Assembly (NCBI GenBank): GCA_963662155.1
Contig: OY759268.1
Coordinates: 54,537,957-54,601,956, forward strand
Direction: 5' to 3'
DNA from: Lamellibrachia columna
Lineage: Eukaryota; Annelida; Polychaeta; Sabellida; Siboglinidae
Length of the DNA: 64,000 bases
Under the pieces are notes generated by a model. It was given only the letters and a program-made list of their open reading frames with translations, was not told the DNA's origin and did not search any database. Below, piece by piece: positions 43,201 to 53,746 of the stretch (its first letter is position 1; the number at the start of each line of letters is the position of its first letter). Position numbers and translations under genes: made by a program.

Positions 43201-43695
43201 AAGGTTAATCATCCAGTATTTGCTGTGTAAATTCTACTTCACCAAGGTTTCTCATCCAGTATTTGCTGTGTAGATTCTACTTCACCAAGGTTTCTCATCC
43301 AGTATTTGCTGTGTAGATTCTACTTCACCAAGTTTTCTCATCCAGTATTTGCTGTGTAGATTCTACTTCACCAAGGTTTCTCATCCAGTATTTGCTGTGT
43401 AAATTCTACTTCACCAAGGTTTCTCATCCAGTATTTGCTGTGTAGATTCTACTTCACCAAGGTTTCTCATCCAGTATTTTGCTGTGTAGATTCTACTTCA
43501 CCAAGGTTTCTCATCCAGTATTTGCTGTGTAGATTCTACTTCACCAAGGTTTCTCATCCAGTATTTCCTGTGTAGAATCTACTTCACCAAGGTTTCTCAT
43601 CCAGTATTTTGTTGTGTAGATTCTACTTCATCAAGGTCTCTCATCCAGTATTTTGTTGTGTAGATTCTACTTCATCAAGGTCTCTCATCCAGTAT
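40231..43695. repeat. 43-bp satellite array, about 80 units
   Basis: The unit contains 'gtgtagattctacttcacca' and 'aggtttctcatccagtattt'. Copies are very homogeneous in the body, with more divergent units at both ends (for example 'aagatctctc' near 40,428 and 'tcatcaaggtctctc' near 43,630). Insertions of 'agctgtgtag' occur near 41,314, 42,139 and 42,231, and the variants 'cattcagt' and 'gtgtaaatt' recur in blocks, showing higher-order duplications. The unit contains stops, so there are no long frames. It is the largest uninterrupted non-TE array in the window. Confidence 0.98.
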
Positions 43696-44085
43696 TCGTT
43701 GGCGATTGTTCCCTGAAACATTGTTTTGGCATTTTACTGGAAGAATTCGAGAATAAATAAAGCACATCTGTAAAATAATGTTTCACCGAAATATGTGCCT
43801 GCAGTGATTTTCTAATCAGTAATTTATCAGTAAAACATATTTCCTTATTTAATTGTGCAACTCATGTGTCTACATATATTGAAAATAATTTGCATATTTA
43901 AAAATCAAAATCAACTATCACTTATTTTGTTTTTAACTCATATAATGTGTGTCTTTTTCATTTGATGGCTGGTCTTAAGTCAAGTCAGCAAAAGGTACAA
44001 GTGTCTTTTCATGTTATTAGTGCAACAGATATGACTTTGACATATATACATTGACAAATATGATCCTTTAATTGACATCATCTAC
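43696..44085. other. No feature seen
   Basis: AT-rich single-copy-looking sequence between the 43-bp array and duplicated block D. No exon, repeat or transposon signal is recognised. Confidence 0.5.
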
Positions 44086-45414
44086 ACAGTGATACACATT
44101 AAATATACATATTGTATATGCATTGAGCATAACTTGATGTGATAACTAATTTGCAACATTAATAATAATAGAATATAAATATCAAAGCTATGAATAAATA
44201 TTAAATTAAAAGGTTTTAATATTAAAATACTCAGTCAGAGTCAGACAATTAGTATCACATATTATAAAATATTGCTATTATTTTTATTTCTTACTGTTTC
44301 TATTAAATTAAGACAAATCTATATCTAATACTCTGGCATTATTACTTTCGCTGAACGTTAATTAAAATTTGTTTCAAAGATCATCTTTCTTTTTCGTTTT
44401 CTTAAAATTATTCCAGATTATCATTTTGACAAACATGTCCAACATTGTTTTTGTGAACATAAAATTTGTATCAGTTGAGTTATTTGTACATTACTTTCAT
44501 CAACAGAATAATGTATAATTGTTTGTGCTAGGATGACAACGTGGAGGTTGCACTGAACTGACTCCAGTGTGTGGAGCAACCAATGCCAATGAAAGAAGTG
44601 ATTTAAGTGATGTCAATGACGGTATTTATCTTTTAATACTTGGATCGGTGTTTAGCATTCAGCCCAGTATGAGCATTTAGAGTGAGTCAGCTGCAAGGTT
44701 ATAAGTTGTTCATTCTGTCATTGTTTCACTTGCATGCAAAGCCCTTTAAGGCGTCGCTTGGGTCTAAACGCGTTTTATTTTCTTATTTCATTAACACTGA
44801 ACCTACAGAGCTGAAACTTTCACAGATTGCAAGTCCAGGTAAGAGTAATGCTGTGAATTTTTTTCAGAAAGTTTCATACATATTTTCCCACGGTATGCAG
44901 CCATCTTGGATTGAATGTTGCGTGTGACTTATATCAGTAACCATTGGATTTAGAGGACTCAAATTTGGTGTGTAGTTACTCCACATAATCCCAATGAAAA
45001 CAGTCAGTTGACTTTCCAAGTTTTCAAAAAACTTTTGTTTTCATGATTTTTTTACATCTGAATGTATTTTTTCATCATGAAATTTTACATTGATGGTTCA
45101 TTATATAAAATATAAATAATGTTTTCTAAAAAGTTACTAGATAGTTTTCAAGAGCATACTATCAAGAAACACTGTAGAAAGTTTCAAGTAATTCTGTCAA
45201 ACAATAGCAGAGATAAGTGACACGGGAGGCAGTAGGTGTGAGGGAAAACATGTTTTTGAGAAAATCGTGTTCAAAGTTTATGTACATTGGCACATACATT
45301 TCAACATCTGAAAAGCTACCTAGATGATTGAAACTTTGCATACATATTACTGAATGTATAATCTATCAAAAGGCAAAGTTAAGAGTCATTGGCATTGTAA
45401 AATAAATTTCACAC

Positions 45415-45842
45415 AAGTCCAGAGTACCCGACACCCATGTCCATCGTTGCCGACACAGCTGATCTCGCCACGACAAATGGGACATTCATCGCCTGAGTCC
45501 CATCGATACAGTCTGATGACAGAGTTGCATTGATGACCTTGTCGCAACTGGTGCAGAAAGTCTCGAGGCCACACACCATGCCGAGGGTGCGGTGCGGTCG
45601 ACAGCTGGGGTGGAGAGTGTATGCTTCCTACACAACGTGCATAGCAGGTTCGCAACAAGTGATGGCAACACGGCACAGCGTACAAGTACTGTTGAAAGAT
45701 CTCCATCAGCATCTGTCTCATCCTCAACCAGGAATCGCGGGACACCTATCTCCTCCAGAAGATCTGCATAACCAAACTTCCGTTCAGTGACAGACAGTCT
45801 CCGAGACGGATCAGCTGGTACTGTTGATGACAGCCTTGATGC
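45415..45842 (-). pseudogene. Transposase N-terminal exon 2 (Mutator-like domain)
   Basis: The minus strand begins after 'tattttttccag' with ASRLSSTVPADPSRRLSVTE, RKFGYADLLEEIG, then LLCTLCRKHTLSTPAVDR and SAWCVA; after a frameshift near 45,560 it continues GLETFCTSCDKVINATLSSD and VARSAVSATMDMGVGYSGL to a possible donor near 45,415. Paired Cys knuckles (C-x-x-C ... F-C-x-x-C) followed by a D-M-G-x-G-Y-S-G-L motif match the N-terminal part of the so-called Mutator-like transposase domain family of marine invertebrates. The catalytic part is missing. Confidence 0.6.
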
Positions 45843-46268
45843 CTGGAAAAAATACACAATATAAATGTAGGCATTCGATAAATGTATTTCATGAACAAAA
45901 AGTATCCAAGACATGTTCAACAACAAAAGCCCCCCCTTACTACGTATGCAGGGGTATGGCATTGAATGCAATTTATTTTATTGGCATTGCCATATTATAC
46001 ACACACACCCGCGCGCGTGTGTGTATATAGGCTATGTATACAATAATTGCCAGGGCAAATTGTAGTAATATAATAAACCATAGTTACAACTCTGCTTCTG
46101 ATGTGCCTGGATGGCCCCTGGGCCTGGGCCTGAATGTCAACACAACCACGAACATCAACAGCATGAACTAGATCAGCGTCAAATCGTTTATACAGTAATA
46201 GTTATGCCACAAAGGCGATGTTTGGATAAAACGCAAGTGAACATATGAAATATCAGAATTAAACTTAC

Positions 46269-46449
46269 ACTGCGCGCCATTCTCGCTGGCACCACGGACG
46301 GTGATGGTCGAAGAAGACGAAGTTGTCGCCGCAGGTTCATTGGCGAATTCAACCCTCGATGCCTTCGCATCACGCGCTAACTGCAACGATGCAAACTTTC
46401 GCTGCCTCCCAGTACCGTAACCGCCCACTCGCTTTCGACCAAACGGCAT
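46269..46449 (-). CDS. Transposase N-terminal exon 1
   Basis: It starts MPFGRKRVGGYGTGRQRKFA (basic, nuclear-localisation-like) and continues through a Ser-rich stretch (TTSSSSTITV) to a donor CAGT|gtaagt. Basic openings of this kind are typical of the same transposase family. The splice phase to exon 2 does not match perfectly, so either the junction is misjudged or the gene is broken. Confidence 0.5.
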
Positions 46450-47174
46450 AATGTCGTTTTACAAAGCGATATAAATGAACGAAACTCATGGGATAAAAAA
46501 GTCGATCGAATCGAACGTAGCTGGTATTTCAAGCTGACGTCAGAGGATGGAAATTAGTATTACAACCAATTAGAGCGCTTGATTTGAGGGAATCCGACAT
46601 CACGTGGTGATGTCCGGCGAATCGTCGTGGCATTCCCCATTCCTTTGTCACCGAGATGGTTCAGAGGCGGTCATTTATAGTCGGAATTACTCGGATACCT
46701 CCGGGCACATTTTAAAACTGTTTGTACCATCATACAGAGCGAAAATGGGGCTTTCCCGTGATATGCGCCATGTTGGAATGGCAGCGTTTTCCGGCATGCA
46801 ATGGCTCGCGGAATATCACCTAATGTCCCATTAGTCTCGGTTCATTTGACATAAACAAAGACTTAGCAATGATAGGCATCATACAAAAGACACGTTTTAT
46901 GACAGAAACGTGTTTATTTCGACAGTGCAACTTACATGAATGGCAAGTTGAATAATATTTATACACGGAAATAGCAACAACTCGAAATTCATTTTATTGT
47001 AAAAAATCCGTCAAATCCGACCCGAGTCTCCCGTTAACAATATTCCATCACCTTTCATATTTTCCTTAGAAGCCTGTATATCAGAAAGCACATTTGTCCA
47101 ATTATCTGTCATGAAATATTGTCAAATGTTAACCATAATGTTGACTATATAAAATTTTTTTTCTAGCAAATCAG

Positions 47175-47229
47175 ACTTTCTGACGTCTACAATCCGTTTG
47201 CCAGTGACACTGACAGTGAACCTGATTTT
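47175..47229 (+). CDS. Ser/Asp-rich linker exon 1 (copy 2)
   Basis: It encodes LSDVYNPFASDTDSEPDF between 'caaatcag' and TTTT|gtaagt. It is 55 nt, the same phases as 9,129-9,183. Confidence 0.45.
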
Positions 47230-47309
47230 GTAAGTGTTTAATAAGTCTAATTAATTAATCTGATTAATAAGCTCCATTTAAAACTTCATCAACTGATTTA
47301 ACCTATCAC

Positions 47310-47518
47310 AAATCTATGCAGCCTGTGAATAGTTTAAGTAACATCCGCAGTCGATTGAAGAAAAATATGCAGCCTGTGAATAGTTGAAGTAACATCCGCA
47401 GTCGATTGAAGAAAAATATGCTGTGTGTGAATAGTTTAATTAACATCTGCAGTTGATTGAAGAAAAATATGCAGTGTGTGAATAGTTTAAGTAACATCCG
47501 CAGTCGATTGAAGAAAAA
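47310..47518. repeat. 51-bp intronic repeat, 4 units
   Basis: The unit contains 'gaatagtttaagtaacatcc' and 'gcagtcgattgaagaaaaat'. Block D copy 1 has a single unit at 9,291-9,335, so this tandem expansion arose after the duplication. Confidence 0.92.
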
Positions 47519-47540
47519 TGCATATTTGTTTCCTTTGCAG

Positions 47541-47598
47541 AAAATTTCTTCACCGAAACAATCAGATCAACTTGTTGATGCGTCTGTATAATTTAATG
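47541..47598 (+). pseudogene. Linker exon 2 (copy 2), nonsense mutation
   Basis: It reads KISSPKQSDQLVDASV then TAA then FN. The copy at 9,352 has TCA at the stop position. Splice sites are kept. Confidence 0.6.
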
Positions 47599-47959
47599 GT
47601 AAGTTAGATTAATTTAGCTTCAATTAATTTTTTTTTTATAATTGAAACTAACTTACTTAATATTGATTAAACGTGTGATCAATGTGGCTAACAGGGTAGT
47701 AGAGTTTCATTGATTTTGAGACACAATTACAGATTTATGTAAATACACTAATTCAGTGCCATTAACATATGTACAATATAGATCACAAGTAATAACTTTA
47801 TTAAAAATGTGTCTTTACATTCACTTCACAAACTGCCCGACTTGAGTGGTCACTCAGTCCAGATGTCTGTCACTGAAGGGTGAGTTGGTAGCTTCATTTA
47901 AACTGTTGCAACTGACATGGTTTCATTTCAGTGTTGTTGCAGGTTCGATTCATGTTGAT

Positions 47960-48440
47960 GTTTGGAAACACGTTTTTGTTCTGATATTCCTAAGCTTTTA
48001 CTTAATGTTTTAGGTACACATGTTTGTGTTCTGATATTCCTAAACTTTCACTTAATGTTTTAGGTACACATGTTTGTGTTCTGATATTCCTAAGCTTTCA
48101 CTTAATGTTTTAGGTACACATGTTTGTGTTCTGATATTCCTAAGCTTTCACTTAATGTTTTAGGTGCACATGTTTGTGTTCTGATATTCCTAAGCTTTTA
48201 CTTAATGTTTTAATTACACATGTTTGTGTTCTGATATTCCTAAGCTTTTACTTAATGTTTTAATTACACATGTTTGTGTTCTGATATTCCTAAGCTTTTA
48301 CTTAATGTTTTAGGTACACATGTTTGTGTTCTGATATTCCTAAGCTTTCACTTAATGTTATAGGTACACATGTTTGTGTTCTGATATTCAAAAGCTTTTT
48401 CTTAATGTTTTAGGTACACATGTTTGTGTTCTGATATTCC
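47960..48440. repeat. 50-bp repeat array, about 10 units (copy 2)
   Basis: Homologous to 9,785-10,190, more uniform and longer. Most units carry 'ttaatgttttaggtacacat'. Confidence 0.92.
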
Positions 48441-48774
48441 TAAGGTTTTACTTCACGTTAGGAAGCATGTGTTTGTGTTCTAATGTTCTTGAACCTTTAC
48501 TTAAGTGTTGTGGCAGGTTCAATTCCTGTTGGTGTTCTGATTAACCTTCCATGGTTGGACACACGTTGTGTTGGTTCTTTCATTCCATCTTTAATTATAA
48601 AACACTTAAATATATGTACATTGAAAAAATCTTATTCTGACAAGCATCCTTCAAACTTACATAATTTTTTGTCTTGGTGCTGCTCTATTTGAAAACAGTG
48701 AAAATATTGTTGTATTCTTCCTTGCAATATTTGATTACAGTCGTTTTCAGATCATGTTTATAATTGTTCTTCAG

Positions 48775-48825
48775 CCTTATCGATACAGCGGCCAACACAT
48801 CTGGATCTGATGATGCAGGCAAAAA
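48775..48825 (+). CDS. Linker exon 3 (copy 2)
   Basis: 51 nt, same as 10,501-10,551, including both splice sites. The acidic frame LIDTAANTSGSDDAGKK or the alternative frame is open; frame choice is unresolved. Confidence 0.4.
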
Positions 48826-48895
48826 GTAAGCCTTTGTTTAATTTTATATTTGTTCTAATATTTCTAAGCTTTTCTTTCCGTGTTGTTGCAGGTTT

Positions 48896-48985
48896 AATTG
48901 ATGTTGGTGTTTGGAAACACATGTTGGTGTTTGGAAACACATGTTGGTGTTTGGAAACACATGTTGGTGTTCGGAAACACATGTT
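48896..48985. repeat. 20-bp repeat, 4 units
   Basis: The unit 'atgttggtgtttggaaacac' is repeated four times. Block D copy 1 has one unit at 10,621-10,642. Another post-duplication expansion. Confidence 0.93.
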
Positions 48986-49492
48986 TGTGTTGTAGTATTC
49001 CTAAGCTCTGACTTCAAGTTTATGATCATACATTCTGTCACTTATGTCTTGATGTCATTCACCAGGTCTTTGTCCAACTTGCCACCAATTTGAGCACAGA
49101 CAGTTCTCTCTATCTAGTGTATATAGACAGTCAAACCTGCTCAAGTGACTACCTGCATAAAGAGGCCAGCAGCCATTAACAGTTATACCTTTGATAAACA
49201 ATAAATCTGGTGACACTAACGATGTTACTAACTACAGACTAATTGCACTGGTTACTGTAACTAAGGTATGTGAGATTGTATAGTATTAATGACGGCAGTA
49301 TATGTGTATGTGCATGGGTTTTGTCCGAAATAAAAAGTATTCTGTTCTAACGACCACTGTCACTGCTTCCTTTCACAAGAGTTTAACATGTTAAATTACC
49401 CATATTAAGTGACCTTAAGCTTAATACAGGTTTGACTGTATAATTACTCTAGCAACAAATTATTGCACTATTTCAATATCTTGTTCCTTCAG

Positions 49493-49700
49493 TTAACTTA
49501 CTGTTATCCTAAGAAAGGGAAAACAACACGTGACAGACCAATTAGGTGAGGCATATACTGCCATATATGCAGAATTTGTCCACAACATCCTGGACAAATT
49601 TAGAAATTCTGAAGCTGGTCATCTTTGTATGACCGACAAGGTGATCGAACAAGTGACATCTGCCGTTGAGAAAATTCAACGAGAAAATTTTGCTACGCTC
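49493..49700 (+). CDS. Coding-like segment upstream of 23-bp array
   Basis: After 'tccttcag' a frame reads LTYCYPKKGKTTRDRPI to a possible donor (AG|gtgagg at 49,546). An overlapping frame from 49,530 reads EFVHNILDKFRNSEAGHLCM then TDKVIEQVTSAVEKIQREN before entering the array. The second stretch is helical and resembles N-terminal regions of invertebrate recombinase-like genes, but I cannot assign it firmly. The two cannot be joined by an intron as short as the ~27 bp between them. Confidence 0.35.
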
Positions 49701-51427
49701 CCTTGTTGTGTGCCGCCTCACTCTCTTGTTGTGTGCCGCCTCACTCTCTTGTTGTGTGTCACCTCACTCTCTTGTTGTGTTTCACCTCACTCTCTTGTTG
49801 TGTGTCACCTCACTCTCTTGTTGTGTGTCACCTCACTCTCTTGTTGTGTGTCACCTCACTCTCTTGTTGTGTGCCGCCTCACTCTCTTGTTGTGTGTCAC
49901 CTCACTCTCTTGTTGTGTGTCACCTCACTCTCTTGTTGTGTGCCACCTCACTCTCTTGTTGTGTGCCGCCTCACTCTCTTGTTGTGTGCCGCCTCACTCT
50001 CTTGTTGTGTGCCACCTCACTCTCTTGTTGTGTGCCACCTCACTCTCTTGTTGTGTGTCACCTCACTCTCTTGTTGTGTGCCGCCTCACTCTCTTGTTGT
50101 GTGCCACCTCACTCTCTTGTTGTGTGTCGCCTCACTCTCTTGTTGTGTTTCACCTCACTCTCTTGTTGTGTGACACCTCACTCTCTTGTTGTGTGCCACC
50201 TCACTCTCTTGTTGTGTGCCACCTCACTCTCTTGTTGTATGCCACCTCACTCTCTTGTTGTGTGTCACCTCACTCTCTTGTTGTGTGTCACCTCACTCTC
50301 TTGTTGTGTGTCGCCTCACTGTCTTGTTGTGTGTCGCCTCACTATCTTGTTGTGTGTCGCCTCACTCTCTTGTTGTGTGTCACCTCACTCTCTTGTTGTG
50401 TGCCGCCTCACTCTCTTGTTGTGTGCCACCTCACTCTCTTGTTGTGTGTCGCCTCACTCTCTTGTTGTGTTTCACCTCACTCTCTTGTTGTGTGACACCT
50501 CACTCTCTTGTTGTGTGCCACCTCACTCTCTTGTTGTGTGCCACCTCACTCTCTTGTTGTATGCCACCTCACTCTCTTGTTGTGTGTCACCTCACTCTCT
50601 TGTTGTGTGTCACCTCACTCTCTTGTTGTGTGTCGCCTCACTGTCTTGTTGTGTGTCGCCTCACTATCTTGTTGTGTGTCGCCTCACTCTCTTGTTGTGT
50701 GTCACCTCACTCTCTTGTTGTGTGCCGCCTCACTCTCTTGTTGTGTGACACCTCACTCTCTTGTTGTGTGCCACCTCACTCTCTTATTGTGTGTCACCTC
50801 ACTCTCTTGTGTGCCACCTCACTCTCTTGTTGTGTGACACCTCACACTCTTGTTGTGTGTCACCTCACTCTCTTGTTGTGTGTCACCTCACTCTCTTGTT
50901 GTGTGTCGCCTCACTCTCTTGTTGTGTGTCGCCTCACTCTCTTGTTGTGTGTCACCTCACTCTCTTGTGTGCCACCTCACTCTCTTGTTGTGTGACACCT
51001 CACACTCTTGTTGTGTGTCACCTCACTCTCTTGTTGTGTGTCACCTCACTCTCTTGTTGTGTGTCGCCTCACTCTCTTGTTGTGTGTCGCCTCACTCTCT
51101 TGTTGTGTGCCGCCTCACTCTCTTGTGTGTCGCCTCACTCTCTTGTTGTGTGCCGCCTCACTCTCTTGTTGTGTGCCGCCTCACTCCTTGTTGTGTGCCT
51201 CCTCACTCTCTTGTTGTGTGCCGCATCACTCTCTTGTTGTGTGCCACCTCACTCTCTTGTTGTGTGACACCTCACTCTCTTGTTGTGTGCCGCCTCACTC
51301 TCTTGTTGTGTGCCTCCTCACTCTATTGTTGTGTGACACCTCACTCTCTTGTTGTGTGCCTCCTCACTCTCTTGTTGTGTGACACCTCACTCTCTTGTTG
51401 TGTGCCGCATCACTCTCTTGTTGTGTG
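49701..51427. repeat. 23-bp array, about 75 units
   Basis: The unit is 'cacctcactctcttgttgtg' + 'tgt', with c/t and a/g variants (gtgtcacc, gtgccgcc). Because 23 is not a multiple of 3, all three plus frames cycle through the same stop-free text (SCCVSPHSLVVCHLTLLL), giving frames up to 360 codons. A run of variants at 50,141-50,400 recurs at 50,463-50,722, indicating a ~322-bp (14-unit) internal duplication. Confidence 0.97.
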
Positions 51428-52066
51428 AATATCAGACTCTCAATCGAGAGAACCCAGTGTCTAATCATATTACTGTGTGTGACATGGTAGTGTAATGGCT
51501 AGAATATCAGACTCTCAATTGAGAGAACCCTGTGTCTAATCATATTACTATGTGGGACATGGTAGTGTAGTGGCTAGAATATCAGACTCTCAATCAAGAG
51601 AACTATGTGTCTAATCATATTACTATGTGTGACATGGTAGTGTAGTGGCTAGAAAATCTGACTCTCAATCGAGAGAACCCTGTGTCTAATCATATTACTA
51701 TGTGGGACATGGTAGTGTAGTGGCTAGAATATCAGGCTCTCAATCGAGAGAACCCTGTGTCTAATCATATTACTATGTGTGACATGGTAGTGTAGTGGCT
51801 AGAATATCAGACTCTCAATCGAGAGAACCCAGTGTCTAATCATATTACTATGTGGGACATGGTAGTGTAGTGGCTAGAATATCAGACTCTCAATCGAGAG
51901 AACCCTGTGTCTAATCATATTGCTATGTGGGACATGGTAGTGTAGTGGCTAGAATATCGGACTCTCAATCGAGAGAACCCTGTGTCTAATCAAATTACTA
52001 TGTGGGACATGGTAGTGTAGTGGCTAGAATATCGGACTCTCAATCGAGAGAACCCTGTGTCTAATA
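51428..52066. repeat. 75-bp tandem array of tRNA-like units, 8.5 copies
   Basis: Units start exactly every 75 bp at 51,481, 51,556, 51,631, 51,706, 51,781, 51,856, 51,931 and 52,006. Each contains 'ggtagtgtagtggctagaat', very like a pol III A box, and later 'gtgtctaatca' in B-box position, weakly matched. 'acatggt' near the start of a unit can pair with 'actatgt' at its end (7 bp, one G-U) like an acceptor stem, and 'ctctcaatcgagag' forms a hairpin in the anticodon-arm position. A T arm does not form. It resembles a tandemly amplified tRNA-derived SINE head. Confidence 0.8.
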
Positions 52067-52311
52067 ATCTTGCTGCCGTTTTGAAACTTTCGTTCAGTTC
52101 ACCATGCTCCGGTTCACTTACTTGGCAATACACGGTGGTGGATATGTGAACGAATAGTGTTTGCACAGGAATTGCAGCTTGGCTGAATGCTTTCCAGAAA
52201 AGTTGAGATGGCGCTGGAATGAACGTGCACAGGTCTGCCGGGGAGCGAAGTCTCAAGGACTGGATATCATGTTACATAAGAACGTGCCTTTACCCTATGT
52301 CTAGTTGTATA
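52067..52311. other. Spacer between arrays, unidentified
   Basis: A 245-bp spacer with relatively high GC. A plus-strand phrase LRWRWNERAQVCRGAKSQGL (52,203-52,262) looks protein-like, but I do not recognise it, and it lacks clear splice sites. Confidence 0.3.
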
Positions 52312-53205
52312 CAATGTCAGTACAGGGGTGTGGTGTATTACAAGGTCAGTGCAGGGGTGTGGTATATTGTGGTTAGTACAGGGGTGTGGTGTATTACAAT
52401 GTTAGTACAGGGGTGTGGTGTATTACAATGTTAGTTCAGGGGAGTGGTATATTACAATGTTATTACAGGGGTGTGTTGTATTACAATGTTAGTACAGGGG
52501 TGTGTTGTATTACAATGTTAGTACATGGGTGTGGTATATTACAATGTTATTACAGGGGTGTGGTGTATTACAATGTTAGTACAGGGGTGTGGTGTATTAC
52601 AATGTTAGTACAGGGGTGTGTTGTATTACAATGTTAGTACATGGGTGTGGTATATTACAATGTTAGTACAGGGGTGTGGTATATTACAATGTTATTACAG
52701 GGGTGTGGTGTATTACAATGTTAGTACAGGGGTGTGGTATATTACAATGTTAGTACAGGGGTGTGGTATATTACAATGTTAGTACAGGGGTGTGGTGTAT
52801 TACAATGTTAGTACAAGGGTGTGGTGTATTACAATGTTAGTACAGGGGTGTGGTGTATTACAATGTTAGTACAGGGGTGTGGTATATTACAATGTTAGTA
52901 CAGGGGTGTGGTATATTACAATGTTAGTACAGGGGTGTGGTATATTACAATGTTAGTACAGGTGTGTGGTGTATTACAATGTTAGTACAGGTGTGTGGTA
53001 TATTACAATGTTAGTACAGGTGTGTGGTGTATTACAATGTTAGTACAGGTGTGTGGTATATTACAATGTTAGTACAGGGGTGTGGTGTATTACAATGTTA
53101 GTACAGGGGTGTGGTGTATTACAATGTTAGTACAGGGGTGTGGTGTATTACAATGTCAGTACAGGGGTGTGGTGTATTACAGTGTTAGTACAGGGGTGTG
53201 GTATA
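52312..53205. repeat. 29-bp array, about 30 units
   Basis: The unit is 'gttagtacaggggtgtggtg' + 'tattacaat', with tata/tgta and gggg/ggtg variants. It abuts the recombinase-like exon at 53,245. Confidence 0.96.
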
Positions 53206-53244
53206 TTTGTATATAACCATTTAAAAAATATTGTAAACTTCCAG

Positions 53245-53417
53245 GCTCCAGATGTTGAAGAACAGTATCTGGCAGGCCAATACAAGTTGATATATCTGCA
53301 TGGAAAAGGTCCCGGTGCTGATACCGCTGGATTGCTTCCATGCCATTGGAATCCTGATCGGACACTGGAGGAACAATGGCATTGTGACAGATAACCAGTT
53401 TGTGTTTGCTATCAGAG
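53245..53417 (+). pseudogene. Tyrosine-recombinase-like exon 1
   Basis: After 'aaacttccag' frame 1 reads APDVEEQYLAGQYKLIYLHG then KG. A small deletion shifts to frame 2, which reads KVPVLIPLDCFHAIGILIGH then WRNNGIVTDNQFVFAIR to a donor AGAG|gtatgt (phase 1). Invertebrate Crypton-derived/KIAA1958-like proteins have here Y-x-R-G-K-G-x-x-V-P-V-L-x-P-x-D ... A-I ... R-x-x-x-G-I ... N-x-F-V-F-A. The next exon joins in frame (A-I-R-G-S-K). The frameshift makes this copy a pseudogene unless sequence error is responsible. Confidence 0.65.
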
Positions 53418-53746
53418 GTATGTGTGTTCAGACATGAGGAAAGACATGTACCATATCATTCATTATTCTTTACTAAATAGCACGTCTCATGACAACGGAA
53501 CTGTTGCTTCCATTTTTACTGTGGTCATTGCTTAAACAATTTCCGATTTGAAACAATGGCAGATGAAAAGTTGTGAACATTCGTTGCGTCACATTGTGTA
53601 AAAAAATGACGTGTTTTGTGATGATGGAACTATTGTTTATGTCATCATGTGTAGAATGACTAACAAACATTTGATTGTTTTAAAAACAAATGACAACCGA
53701 CTGCAACAGCACAGAACATAGTCCACAAGTGTTTTTGTTTGAACAG

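Larger units (their letters stand above)
44750..47033. mobile_element. TTAA-inserted DNA transposon (Kolobok/piggyBac type)
   Basis: TTAA flanks both ends (44,746-44,749 and 47,034-47,037), and the paralogous block has a single TTAA at 9,024-9,027 with flanks joined, so this is an insertion with a 4-bp target duplication. Terminal inverted repeats are imperfect: left 'ggcgtcgcttgggtct', right (complement) 'cgggagactcgggtcg', sharing GGGTC at the same distance from the end. The internal minus strand carries exons of a Mutator-like-domain protein but only an N-terminal part, so the copy is probably non-autonomous. Local GC and CpG content are higher than the flanks. TTAA targets are used by piggyBac and Kolobok; the encoded domain favours Kolobok, by inference. 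Confidence 0.88.
44086..49294. repeat. Duplicated block D, copy 2 (interrupted by a TTAA transposon)
   Basis: This is colinear with 8,360-10,955 except for the 2,284-bp insertion at 44,750-47,033 and a local 51-bp repeat (47,310-47,518). The first part, 44,086-44,749, has no coding signal. Confidence 0.9.

Noticed and set aside
40231..43695. CRISPR or centromeric monomer array
   Set aside because: It is a continuous 43-bp tandem repeat without spacers and too short to call centromeric; called a satellite only.
45530..45790. 86-codon plus-strand frame
   Set aside because: It is antisense to the Mutator-like transposase exon, whose cysteine motifs give the better explanation.
46604..46834. 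76-codon plus-strand frame inside the TTAA transposon
   Set aside because: It has no family resemblance, lies opposite to the transposase exons, and probably belongs to the non-coding end of the element.
49530..51428. Cys/Leu/Ser-rich frames up to 360 codons
   Set aside because: They are a product of a 23-bp stop-free repeat: all three plus frames give the same peptide text in rotation.
51481..52066. Cluster of functional tRNA genes
   Set aside because: No T arm can be formed, the B box is poor and the anticodon stem-loop is abnormal; kept only as tRNA-like repeats.
51990..52256. 88-codon minus-strand frame
   Set aside because: It overlaps the 75-bp array and spacer, with no recognisable domain, no splice context and no conservation in a paralog.
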